Below, piece by piece: positions 36,435 to 44,807 of a stretch of 64,000 nt of DNA. Under the pieces are notes generated by a model. It was given only the letters and a program-made list of their open reading frames with translations, did no database searches and had not been told where the DNA came from. The first letter of the stretch is position 1, and the number at the start of each line of letters is the position of its first letter. Source of the stretch: Shimia sediminis (GTDB lineage: Bacteria; Pseudomonadota; Alphaproteobacteria; Rhodobacterales; Rhodobacteraceae); the NCBI RefSeq assembly GCF_003990645.1, contig NZ_RYZK01000007.1:1-64000 (forward strand). Reading direction: 5' to 3'. The position numbers were made by a program, and so were the translations under genes.

Positions 36435-38182
36435 AGATCGAGCTCTGGCCAAAGATCTTTGTCGAGGTGGCGGATAAAGCCCTGCATATGCTCTTCCATC
36501 GCGCGCCAGCCGCCGACGGACTTTTGGTGAACACCTTCGCGCACTTGGGTGACGGACGCGGTGCGCACCTGCGCCTTGTTCTTTTGCGGTGCCATCATCT
36601 CGGGCACCCATTCAAGCTCGCAAAACGCGGCCATGGATTTGCTGGCCTGTTCGATGTCACCCACGACGTCCTTGTAGTTGATTGTCATGAACTGATCACC
36701 GAACTCAGCCGTCCAGTGATTGATGTAGCGGCGATAACGGTTGGCGCTCAACGCCATGTGCCGCATGTCATTGGTGAACCGCATCCAGTCTGCTTTGAAT
36801 TGTTGACGCCACATCGACAGCGCAACTTCGCGGGGATCCCGTTCGAGGTTGATAATCTTTGCCCCCGGGATGCCATGGAGCATCATACCTAATAGGCGAT
36901 AGTTGGCAGGCATCTTGTCTGCGATCGCGTCAGCGTCCACAGCGTGTTTGGGCAGTCGAGAGTAAAACACATCTTCAAACGACTTTGCGTCGAATGGATC
37001 ACCATTTTTGCAGGTTAGGCGCCAGGCATCGCGAACTGCAGAAAGCTCACCACAACTAACGACATTCGGGTGTGTGGAAAGGACCATTTCGGTCAATGTT
37101 GTGCCGGAGCGGGGTTGCCCAAGTATAAAGATGGGCTTTGGTCGCCCCGTGCCAACCTGTCTGATGATTGCAGGGCCTGGGGGTGTCTGCTCCAAGATTT
37201 GATTGAACTGTTGTTCTTCATCTTCTGGATGATGCACGTAGAGGTGAGCAAGGCCTTTGTTGGCTTTTTCGAAGTATCGCCCTGCCACTTTGAAGTTCTT
37301 TTCATCAAAGTAGAGGTTCCCTAACGTAAGACAAAGCAGGCACCACCGATTTGTTCCTTTTGCATGGTTCTTCAAGGAAAGCTCAGCGGCCTCGATCAAT
37401 GAGGGCCGTTCGTCTTTATTGGCGATGCTTGCGAGCTTTATGACGGCTGTGTCGAGGTTGGGTTGTAGGTCCCGCACGCGTGATAGAGTTTCCTTGGCCT
37501 CTTGAACTTTGCCGAGGGCAAGAAGAATATCGACGTGATCCATCAGGATGGTAGGGTTGTCAGGGTCAGAGGATAGTGGATCTTTCAGAAGTGCCTCGGC
37601 TTCTTCTGATCGAAACGTATCTAGATACAGCCCAATCAACCGTTGCCTTGCTACATGATGTGATGGTTCCTCTCCTACAACCGAAAGAAAATCAGCTTCG
37701 GCGAGGCTGTTCTCTTCGCGTTTGGCATATGCGTCCCCCCGCATTATCAGAAGTTGGACCCGGAACTCTTTGGCCGTGTTAAGCCCTCTCGTGGTGTGGG
37801 CTATGATTTGTTCAGTTTGCCCAGTCAGTTCAGCGCTAAACGCCAGAAGGTGACAGAGTTTTGAAGGCTCTTGGCGCTTGGCGAGAAGCTTTTCCCCAAG
37901 CTCCGCAGCCTTTTGATGGTAGCCAGCAACGATGTAGGCATGCACCAGGTTGTTTTGGTACTCTTCGTGATTGGGTTCAAACTGAACTGCCATGCGAAAG
38001 TACTGAAGCGCAGCGCGACCTTGGTCGGCATTTGCCAATGCGGTGCCCGCGACATTTGCCAAATGCGCCGTGTTTGGGAATTTCTTTAGTGCGCGTTTGG
38101 CGAGCTTGGCGGCTGCGTTGAACTGTCCTGCCTGCAACTGTTCTGCGAGTTTTTGGCTGATCTGCTCAGGTGTCATGTTCAT
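36431..38182 (-). CDS. TPR-repeat sulfotransferase
   Basis: 583 aa. Residues 1-320 are tetratricopeptide-like helical repeats (for example AKLAKRALKKFPNTAHLANVAG and AALQYFRMAVQFEPNHEEY). From about 345 a sulfotransferase domain begins with the PAPS 5'-phosphosulfate loop FILGQPRSGTTLTE, and later contains INLERDPREVALSMW. No signal peptide is seen. The acceptor is unknown; relatives modify peptides or surface glycans. Base composition is visibly lower in GC than its neighbours, with TTG- and AAA-rich codons, which suggests recent acquisition. Confidence 0.85.
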   Translation of the reverse strand: MNMTPEQISQKLAEQLQAGQFNAAAKLAKRALKKFPNTAHLANVAGTALANADQGRAALQYFRMAVQFEPNHEEYQNNLVHAYIVAGYHQKAAELGEKLLAKRQEPSKLCHLLAFSAELTGQTEQIIAHTTRGLNTAKEFRVQLLIMRGDAYAKREENSLAEADFLSVVGEEPSHHVARQRLIGLYLDTFRSEEAEALLKDPLSSDPDNPTILMDHVDILLALGKVQEAKETLSRVRDLQPNLDTAVIKLASIANKDERPSLIEAAELSLKNHAKGTNRWCLLCLTLGNLYFDEKNFKVAGRYFEKANKGLAHLYVHHPEDEEQQFNQILEQTPPGPAIIRQVGTGRPKPIFILGQPRSGTTLTEMVLSTHPNVVSCGELSAVRDAWRLTCKNGDPFDAKSFEDVFYSRLPKHAVDADAIADKMPANYRLLGMMLHGIPGAKIINLERDPREVALSMWRQQFKADWMRFTNDMRHMALSANRYRRYINHWTAEFGDQFMTINYKDVVGDIEQASKSMAAFCELEWVPEMMAPQKNKAQVRTASVTQVREGVHQKSVGGWRAMEEHMQGFIRHLDKDLWPELDL

Positions 38183-38419
38183 TGTCTAACTCCTTGCGCG
38201 CCTTCAGATGGGGCTGAGAAAACTATTGAGCTCATTCTGGTCTAGGTTCACGTTTGCGCCCGTGTCTCACAATGAGGTGGCTTTTTCCAGTGCAAAACAA
38301 AGCTGTTGTAGAGGTATGGCGCAAGTGCTCATTCAGAGTTTCGGATGGCCGAGGAAACCGAAGAGCATCTGCAACAAGACCTTTCGACTTTTGCGCCGGG
38401 CCAATGTTAGGCTGCAATG
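38183..38419. other. Intergenic region, lower GC, nothing recognised
   Basis: Separates the divergent TPR-sulfotransferase and SRAP genes. It shares the lower GC content of the sulfotransferase gene. No repeat, hairpin or small gene stands out. Confidence 0.4.
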
Positions 38420-39082
38420 ATGTGTGGAAGATTTGCAATCACCTTACCCAATGACGCGATGGCGCAGTTGTTTGCAGCGGCGCCTGCGAATGATTTGCCG
38501 GATGTTCCGAACTATAATGTCTGCCCGACGACGCAGGTGCACGTGGTGCGGGGTGGTGATGTGGGACGGCAGTTGGTTTCGATGCGCTGGGGGTTTTTGC
38601 CGCATTGGTACAAGGCCACTGACGGCGGGCCGCTTTTGATAAATGCCCGCGCAGAAACCATTGCGGAAAAGCCGGCGTTTCGCGCGGCCTGCCGTCAGCG
38701 GCGGTGCCTGATTCCGGTGACCGGATTTTACGAATGGACCAAGGACGAAGAGGGCACCCGCTGGCCGTGGTACATACACGCGGACGCGCCTTTGGCGTTG
38801 GCGGGGATCTGGCAAAGCTGGGAAGGCGAAGAGACGCCTTTTGACACCTGCGCGATTGTCACAACCGGTGCGAATGGGACGATGTCAGCCATACATCATC
38901 GTATGCCCGTTGTGATTAGCCACGAGGATTGGGGCCTGTGGCTGGGGGAAAAGGGGCATGGGGCGGCAACCCTGATGCAGGCCGCGCCGGATGATCTGTT
39001 GCGGTTTCATCAGGTAGATCGCGCGGTCAATTCCAACCGGGCACATGGTCCGGAGTTGATAGAACCGATTGATCCAACCTGA
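38420..39082 (+). CDS. SRAP (HMCES/YedK) family DNA-protein crosslink peptidase-like protein
   Basis: 220 aa. The start at 38420 gives MCGRFAIT, placing the catalytic cysteine at position 2, as required: after removal of methionine it bonds to abasic sites in single-stranded DNA. NYNVCPTTQVHVVR, MRWGFLPHWY, LINARAETIAEKPAFR and LIPVTGFYEW are the family's conserved blocks, and the active-site histidine lies in IHHRMPVV. The frame has an extra ATG three bases upstream, which is rejected for that reason. Confidence 0.93.
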   Translation: MCGRFAITLPNDAMAQLFAAAPANDLPDVPNYNVCPTTQVHVVRGGDVGRQLVSMRWGFLPHWYKATDGGPLLINARAETIAEKPAFRAACRQRRCLIPVTGFYEWTKDEEGTRWPWYIHADAPLALAGIWQSWEGEETPFDTCAIVTTGANGTMSAIHHRMPVVISHEDWGLWLGEKGHGAATLMQAAPDDLLRFHQVDRAVNSNRAHGPELIEPIDPT

Positions 39083-39254
39083 AATGCAGGCTCTCTGTCA
39101 CCTCTCGCAGAGTTGCACCCAGGTGTTGGAAATCCGACGCTGCCACACAGAAGTAAAGGATTTCTGAAGGGCCCGTGATGGGGCTCATCACGAAAATGCG
39201 CTGGCTTTTTGCTGCCAATCAGGCAGAACAGCCTCAAGGACACCGGAGGCACAC

Positions 39255-40268
39255 ATGTCTGAACGCAAAACTCGCATCTTTCTGAATGGCTTTGGCCGCA
39301 TCGGGCGGGCGTTGCTACGCATTCTCGAAACCGGGGGGTATCCGGACATTGAAATCGTGGGAATCAATGATATCGAGCCGGTGGAGACCTGTGCCTATCT
39401 GTTTGAATACGATAGTGTTTTCGGCACCTACAAGGGGGTTGTCGAGACCGCAGATCAGGCCCTGATTATCGACGGGCATCGCATCCCGTTTCACGGGGTG
39501 TCTGACCTGCGCGATCTGGATCTGGCGCATGTTGATGTGGTGTTGGAATGTACTGGCATGGCCGGTGCGCGGGCTGTTGCGGAACGCGGGCTGGACGCCG
39601 GGGCGGGCGCGGTGCTGATTTCGGGCCCCTCGGATGAGGCGGATATCACGCTGGTGATGGGCGCGAACGAGGATCAGCTGGGCGATCACCGCATCGTTTC
39701 GAACGCCTCATGCACCACCAACGCCCTGGCGCCTTTGTTGAAGATTCTCGATGCCGAATACGGGTTGATCAGTGGCCATATGACCACGGTGCATTGCTAT
39801 ACCGGCAGTCAGCCCACGGTGGACAAGCCGCGCGGGGATCTGGCCCGGTCAAGGGCTGCGGCCCTATCGATGGTGCCGACCACCACAAGTGCCGGGCGCC
39901 TTATAGATAAGGTTCTTCCGGACCTGGCGGGGCGGGTTCTGGCGCGGGCAATCCGGGTGCCGACGGCCAGTGTGTCCGCGATTGATCTGACCATTCAGAC
40001 TGATCGCGAGACCACCTTGGAGGGGGTGCGCGCGCTGTTGAAAGACGAGGCAGACAAGGCGCATCTGATTGGTTGGACGGAAAAGCCACTGGTGTCGACG
40101 GACCTGCGCATGCGGCCCGAGTCGCTGATCCTGTCCGGGCCGGAAACGTCGGTTTCGGTGGGCGGGTTGCTCAGGGTCTTTGGTTGGTACGACAATGAGT
40201 GGGGATTTTCCTGCCGGATGCTGGACATGGCGCGGCTGTTGGGAGACCGAGGGCGACTCGAAAGTTAA
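39255..40268 (+). CDS. gap: Glyceraldehyde-3-phosphate dehydrogenase, type I
   Basis: 337 aa. The NAD-binding NGFGRIGRALLR is at the N-terminus and the catalytic cysteine is in SNASCTTNALAPLLK. The histidine partner is in the MTTVHCYTGSQ strand, and WYDNEWGFSCRMLD closes the domain. Differences from housekeeping Gap, such as VLISGPSDEADITLVMG in place of the usual SAP motif, may indicate a paralogue, possibly with erythrose-4-phosphate or NADP preference. It stands alone with no other glycolytic gene. Confidence 0.88.
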   Translation: MSERKTRIFLNGFGRIGRALLRILETGGYPDIEIVGINDIEPVETCAYLFEYDSVFGTYKGVVETADQALIIDGHRIPFHGVSDLRDLDLAHVDVVLECTGMAGARAVAERGLDAGAGAVLISGPSDEADITLVMGANEDQLGDHRIVSNASCTTNALAPLLKILDAEYGLISGHMTTVHCYTGSQPTVDKPRGDLARSRAAALSMVPTTTSAGRLIDKVLPDLAGRVLARAIRVPTASVSAIDLTIQTDRETTLEGVRALLKDEADKAHLIGWTEKPLVSTDLRMRPESLILSGPETSVSVGGLLRVFGWYDNEWGFSCRMLDMARLLGDRGRLES

Positions 40269-40387
40269 CGGCCCTTTTTGACCGGAAATAGCGATCTGTA
40301 TCACGTCGGTACAACGTCGGTATTACGTCGGTGTTTTGAACCAACAGCGCCGCCGTGGTGCCTCGGGTTAACGCGGCGCACGCAGTG

Positions 40388-42160
40388 TCAGAGCGGCCAG
40401 AAGACCAGAATCGCAGGGACTGAGACCGCTACTACGATGATCTCCAATGGCAGGCCTATGCGCCAATAATCGCCAAAGCGATAGCCGCCGGGGCCAAGGA
40501 TCAGGGTGTTGTTCTTGTGCCCGATGGGGGTGAGGAAGGCAGATGAGGCTGCCACGGCCACTGCCATCAGGAAAGGATCGGGCGAAACCTCGAGCGCATT
40601 GGCCATCTGGATGCCGACAGGGGCGGCGACGATTGTGGTGGCGGTGTTGTTCAGCACGTCCGAAAGGCTCATGGTCACGATCATCAGCACGGTCAGAACC
40701 GCCCATGCGGGCATGCCTGCTGTGAGGCCGACAAGGGAATCCGCGATCAGTTTGGTGCCGCCCGCGTCCTCAAGCGCCGCGCCAAGCGGGATCATCGACC
40801 CCAAGAGCACCACAACCGGCCATTCAATGTGATCGTAGAGTTCCGAGAGGGGCATGATCTTGGTCAGCACATAGGCGACAACCACGATGCCAAGCGCCAC
40901 GGGCAGGTAGATCAGACCGAGCGACGCGGCAAGGACAGCCGCACCAAAGAGGCCGATGGCCGTCCAGACCTTAGTGCTATCGGTGACCACGTAGCCCTTG
41001 TCCGCCAGTGGCAGGCACCCGAGCCAGTCGTTGACGTCTGCACCACGGTTTTTGGGCACGAGCAGCAAAAGGATATCGCCCGCCTTGACCTCGGTCCGGC
41101 GGATGTGGCTGGTGATGCGGCGGCCCTCGCGGGAGATGCCCATGAGAACGGACCCCTGGCGCCATGCGAGGCCAAGCGCCTGCGCGGTCTTGCCCGCGAT
41201 ACGGGCGGTTTCGGGCACGACGACTTCGATCATGTCGAGACCTTCACCTGCCGCCTTGAGATGTTCTTCGCGCTTTTCGTCGGAGAAGTTGAGGTTGAGG
41301 GCGGTGCGAAACTCGTCGAGCGCGTCCGGCGTGGCCTCGATGATCAGGGCGTCTGCGGATTGAAGTTTGACATTGCGGGCACCACCATAGCGGCGTTTGC
41401 CGTCGCGGATCAGGCCAATCAGGGCGACGTCGGCTTCGTCGGCTTCTTCCTGCAGTTCTGCAAGGCGCAGGCCGATGAGCTTGCTTTCGGCGGGGACCGT
41501 CAGCTCTGCGATGTAGCTGTCGAGGTCGGACACCTTTTTGCCTGCATCCTCGCGGGCCGGGATCAGACGCCAGCCAATGAGCGCAACAAAGATCAGCCCG
41601 GCAATGGCGGTGATGCCACCGACGGGGGCAAAGTCGAACATCTTGTAGGGTTCGCCCACGGCCTCGCCCCGGATGGCGGCGATGATGATGTTGGGCGGCG
41701 TACCGATCAGCGTGGCCATACCGCCGAGGATGGTGGCGAAACTGAGCGGCATAAGCGAAAGGGCAGGCGAGCGCCCCGCCTTGCGCGCGGTCTGGATGTC
41801 GACGGGCATCAAGAGGGCAAGGGCTGCGACATTGTTCATGAACGCCGAAAGCACCGCGCCGATTCCGCCCATGAGGGCGATATGGCTGCCGAGGCCACGG
41901 GCTGAGTCGACCAATGTGCGGGTGATCAAAAAGACCGCGCCAGAGCGCATGAGGCCCGCCGAGACGACCAGAACCAGCGCCACAACAATGGTGGCGGGGT
42001 GGCCGAAGCCTGCGAAGGCGTCCTTGGTCTCCACCACGCCGAGAACGACGCCGAGCATCAGGGCGGAAAAGGCCACGAGGTCATAGCGAAAACGCCCCCA
42101 AAGCAGGAGAACGAAAACACCACCAAAGAGGGAAAACAGGATGATCTGATCAGTCGTCAT
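40388..42160 (-). CDS. SLC13/DASS-family permease with internal RCK domains
   Basis: 590 aa. N-terminal membrane helices run to about 205, with the NNVAALALLMPV and TLIGTPPNIII substrate-binding loops of the SLC13 type. Two cytosolic RCK-C/TrkA-C-like modules lie at about 215-385 (ELTVPAESKLIGLRLAELQ and AGDILLLLVPKN), and another set of helices follows (VVLLGSMIPLGAALEDAGG; LNNTATTIVAAPVGI). This layout is usual for large bacterial SLC13 permeases that move sulfate or dicarboxylates with sodium; the substrate is not assignable. Confidence 0.87.
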   Translation of the reverse strand: MTTDQIILFSLFGGVFVLLLWGRFRYDLVAFSALMLGVVLGVVETKDAFAGFGHPATIVVALVLVVSAGLMRSGAVFLITRTLVDSARGLGSHIALMGGIGAVLSAFMNNVAALALLMPVDIQTARKAGRSPALSLMPLSFATILGGMATLIGTPPNIIIAAIRGEAVGEPYKMFDFAPVGGITAIAGLIFVALIGWRLIPAREDAGKKVSDLDSYIAELTVPAESKLIGLRLAELQEEADEADVALIGLIRDGKRRYGGARNVKLQSADALIIEATPDALDEFRTALNLNFSDEKREEHLKAAGEGLDMIEVVVPETARIAGKTAQALGLAWRQGSVLMGISREGRRITSHIRRTEVKAGDILLLLVPKNRGADVNDWLGCLPLADKGYVVTDSTKVWTAIGLFGAAVLAASLGLIYLPVALGIVVVAYVLTKIMPLSELYDHIEWPVVVLLGSMIPLGAALEDAGGTKLIADSLVGLTAGMPAWAVLTVLMIVTMSLSDVLNNTATTIVAAPVGIQMANALEVSPDPFLMAVAVAASSAFLTPIGHKNNTLILGPGGYRFGDYWRIGLPLEIIVVAVSVPAILVFWPL

Positions 42161-42250
42161 GACTGCAGGTTAGCGGGGTTGGCATTTCCTGCAAGGGCGG
42201 ATTGATCAGGGATGCTAAATTGGGGTCGGGCAGACAGAACAAATACTTGG

Positions 42251-42399
42251 CGGATCGCTTGCGATCCGTTTCGCGCCCGACCACGCCCCCCAGGGCGGGC
42301 GCGAAATGATCCTGACCTATCAAAGTGTTGCAGCAACTGGGGCTGCATGAACCGGGTAGTTTGTCTTTCTGCGCCCACCCTCGTGGCCGGGCGCGAAAC
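42251..42399. repeat. Tandem hairpin repeats between the SLC13 and GST genes
   Basis: A perfect CGGATCGC-TT-GCGATCCG hairpin is at 42251-42268. It is followed by TTTCGCGCCCG (42269-42279) paired with CGGGCGCGAAA (42296-42306). A second, similar but imperfect unit ends in CGGGCGCGAAA at 42389-42399. The two units look like a diverged REP-type doublet. No coding sequence is present. Confidence 0.65.
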
Positions 42400-42426
42400 T
42401 CAGTTAAGGGAGAATGACACCCGAAT

Positions 42427-43377
42427 TCAGGGGGCAAGTGAAAGCGATCGTTGGGCGGGCGCGTTCCAGTCAACTATGGGGCCTGCCGGGACGATCCCAA
42501 GCGGGTTGCGCAGCTCGGAGGGCGAGAAGTAGCCCTGTTTGTAGATCTCAGGCCGCACGGTCGTGGCTACGCCGGGCAAGGCGTAAAGCGCGCGGGCATA
42601 GTCCCAGAGATGTGGATAGTCCGAGAGTTTGCGGATGTTGCATTTGAAGGCGTAGTGATAGGCAACATCGAACCGCGCGAGGGTCGGGAAAAGACGCAGG
42701 TCCGCCTCGGTCACGTGATCTCCGACCAGCGCCGGAGACGTGGCAAGGTGGGCGTCGATCTTGTCGAGGGTGGCAAAAAGGGTTGTGACCGCCTCGTCAT
42801 AGGCCTCTTGCGTGCGGGCGAACCCGGCGCGGTAGACACCGTTGTTGACGGTTGGGTAGATCAGCGCATTCCAGCGCTCGATGTCTTCGAGTTTGTCCGG
42901 GGGACAGAGGCGCTGGGCGGGGTCAAAGGCCTGACCCAGCATGCGCAGGATGTCAGCGCTTTCGTTCGAGACGATGGACCGCGTTTCCCGATCCCAGAGC
43001 ACGGGGACCGTGATGCGCCCTGTGTAGGCGGGGCTATGGCGGGCGTAGACCTCGTGCAGGGAAAGCGCGCCCAGTTCCGTGTCGGCAAAGTCGCCGGACG
43101 CGTCAAAGACCCACCCCTGAGGTGTGCGGCGGGGCAGGGCATAGGTGACGGTGATGGCGTCCTGCAGGCCGAGAGCAGCGCGGGCCAGAAGCGCCCGGTG
43201 CGCCCAGGGGCAATTCCACGCGGCATAGAGATGGTAGCGACCCGGTTCGGGCCGGTAGGAGCCTTTGGGCGTGATCCAATTGCGGATGGTGCTGGCGGCG
43301 CGTTCATAACGGCCTGCGGCGTCAGTTTGCGGGGCCGGGTCGTCGACCTGATAGACCCCTTCGACCATCACACCCAT
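42427..43377 (-). CDS. Glutathionyl-hydroquinone reductase (Xi-class glutathione transferase)
   Basis: 316 aa. The catalytic cysteine is C56 in [16 protein letters not shown], the hallmark of the YqjG/ECM4 family. Further conserved blocks are [26 protein letters not shown] and [21 protein letters not shown]. It reduces glutathionyl-hydroquinones to hydroquinones. The frame is open to 43548, but AGGAGACGCTC precedes the ATG at 43377 and the extra N-terminus is not family-like. It is divergent from yebC. Confidence 0.92.
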   Translation of the reverse strand: MGVMVEGVYQVDDPAPQTDAAGRYERAASTIRNWITPKGSYRPEPGRYHLYAAWNCPWAHRALLARAALGLQDAITVTYALPRRTPQGWVFDASGDFADTELGALSLHEVYARHSPAYTGRITVPVLWDRETRSIVSNESADILRMLGQAFDPAQRLCPPDKLEDIERWNALIYPTVNNGVYRAGFARTQEAYDEAVTTLFATLDKIDAHLATSPALVGDHVTEADLRLFPTLARFDVAYHYAFKCNIRKLSDYPHLWDYARALYALPGVATTVRPEIYKQGYFSPSELRNPLGIVPAGPIVDWNAPAQRSLSLAP

Positions 43378-43546
43378 GAGCGTCTCCTCTGTCCTGAAGG
43401 TAGCGCATTGCGGCGCGGGCAACAGCCCAGGGCGCGCAGAACACCTGTGCAGCTGTGCGCAAATCGCCTGCAACCCTTGCCCTCGCCCCGGTCTCTGCCC
43501 TATAGAACTGCCGAAATCCGCAACGATCAGGACGAACGGAGACGAC

Positions 43547-44287
43547 ATGGCCGGCCACAGTAAATGGGCAAATATTCAACACCGCAAGGGGCGTCAGGAT
43601 GCAGCGCGCTCAAAGCTGTTCTCGAAGCTTTCCAAAGAGATCACGGTTGCGGCCAAGATGGGCGACCCCGATCCAGAAAAAAACCCACGCCTGCGTCTGG
43701 CGGTGAAAGAAGCCAAGTCGCAGTCGGTACCCAAGGACGTGATCGACCGCGCCATCAAGAAATCGACCGCTGGCGAAGGCGACGATTACGAAGAAATCCG
43801 CTACGAAGGTTATGGACCGAACGGCGTGGCCGTGATTGTCGAAACGATGACCGACAACCGCAACCGGACCGCGTCAACCGTGCGCTCGACGTTCTCCAAG
43901 AACGGCGGCAACCTGGGCGAGACCGGTTCGGTCGGCTTCATGTTCGAGCGCAAGGGCGAGGTCAGCTATCCTGCAAGTGCCGGTGACGCGGACACGATCT
44001 TTGAGGCCGCGATCGAGGCGGGTGCGGAAGATGTGGAAAGCTCGGAAGATGGGCACATCATCTGGTGTGAAGACAGCGATCTGAACGAGGTTTCCAACGC
44101 ATTGGAAGCGGTTCTGGGCGAGTCGGAGTCGACCAAGCTGGTGTGGAAACCAACCACCACAACCGAGTTGGATCTTGAAGGCATGCAAAAGCTGATGAAG
44201 CTGATCGACGCGCTGGAAGATGACGACGACATCCAGCGGGTGACGGCAAACTTTGAAGCCTCGGACGAGGTGATGGAGCAGCTTTAA
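43547..44287 (+). CDS. yebC: YebC/PmpR family protein
   Basis: 246 aa of the YebC/TACO1 family, starting [28 protein letters not shown], with [25 protein letters not shown] and the acidic C-terminal half usual for the family. Members were described as transcription regulators, and more recently relatives have been linked to translation of difficult proline-rich stretches. The ATG at 43547 fits this N-terminus. A strong terminator follows. The usual partner ruvC is not adjacent. Confidence 0.95.
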   Translation: MAGHSKWANIQHRKGRQDAARSKLFSKLSKEITVAAKMGDPDPEKNPRLRLAVKEAKSQSVPKDVIDRAIKKSTAGEGDDYEEIRYEGYGPNGVAVIVETMTDNRNRTASTVRSTFSKNGGNLGETGSVGFMFERKGEVSYPASAGDADTIFEAAIEAGAEDVESSEDGHIIWCEDSDLNEVSNALEAVLGESESTKLVWKPTTTTELDLEGMQKLMKLIDALEDDDDIQRVTANFEASDEVMEQL

Positions 44288-44317
44288 GACGCGCTTGATC
44301 TGTTTGCCGACGTTAAG

Positions 44318-44347
44318 ACCGGTGCCCTAACAGGCACCGGTTTTTTT
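44318..44347 (+). terminator. Rho-independent terminator after yebC
   Basis: ACCGGTGCC pairs perfectly with GGCACCGGT around CTAACA and is followed by a seven-T run. Confidence 0.95.
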
Positions 44348-44395
44348 GTGTGATGGAGCAACAACGCTTATCGGGCAGGGTGTTTCGACTGGCAC

Positions 44396-44432
44396 TTGAC
44401 AATGCTTTCTAAAATCGAGATATTTCGATATA
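44396..44432 (+). promoter_or_regulatory. Promoter and operator of the arsR-like gene
   Basis: A TTGACA -35 at 44396-44401 is followed after 17 bp by GATATT at 44419-44424 as a -10. The sequence TCGAGATATTTCGATATA (44415-44432) covers the -10 and runs to the ATG at 44432; it recurs inverted before the next gene. If this -10 is right, transcription would start within a few bases of the ATG, giving a leaderless mRNA. Confidence 0.6.
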
Positions 44433-44734
44433 TGGACTTGGAAAAACAAATCTCGGCCCTGAACAACCCTGTGCGGCGCGACATTCTTGAATGGCTCAAG
44501 GATCGTTCAAACTTTCCTCCTGCGCTCCCTGAGCATGCAGACCTGGAAGGTGTGTGCGTGGGATACATCCAGGAAAAGACGGGTCTGTCCCAGTCCACGG
44601 TGTCCAATTACATGGGTTTGTTGAAACAGGCCGGGTTTGTCGTGTCAGAACGCCACGGGCAATGGACCTTTTATCGGCGCGACGAAGACAGGATTCGGGC
44701 CTTTCTGGCCGCTTTTAGGGACCTGATGTTGTAG
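44432..44734 (+). CDS. ArsR-family transcriptional regulator
   Basis: 100 aa from the ATG at 44432 (MDLEKQISALNNPVRRDILEWLKD). The winged helix includes GLSQSTVSNYMGLLKQAGFVVSERHGQWTFYRRDE. No metal-binding cysteine box (CVC) is present; one cysteine (VCVG) lies before the recognition helix and could be a redox or electrophile sensor. The longer frame from 44396 would use an ATG inside the promoter and is less likely. It is followed by an Old Yellow Enzyme gene with the same operator sequence. Confidence 0.87.
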   Translation: MDLEKQISALNNPVRRDILEWLKDRSNFPPALPEHADLEGVCVGYIQEKTGLSQSTVSNYMGLLKQAGFVVSERHGQWTFYRRDEDRIRAFLAAFRDLML

Positions 44735-44778
44735 CGGGAGTGCATGGCGGGCCCCGTGTTTGTGGCTTTGCCTTGCGG

Positions 44779-44796
44779 TATATCGAAATATTGCGA
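44779..44796. promoter_or_regulatory. Inverted copy of the ArsR operator before the Old Yellow Enzyme gene
   Basis: TATATCGAAATATTGCGA on the plus strand is the reverse complement of TCGCAATATTTCGATATA. That differs from the site at 44415-44432 at only two of eighteen positions. It lies 12 bp upstream of the ATG at 44808. Confidence 0.65.
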
Positions 44797-44807
44797 TGGA
44801 GGGATGA

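Noticed and set aside
34000-39000. Replication origin at the GC-skew change
   Set aside because: No dnaA, DnaA-box cluster, parAB or other origin-linked gene was seen; recorded only as a composition change.
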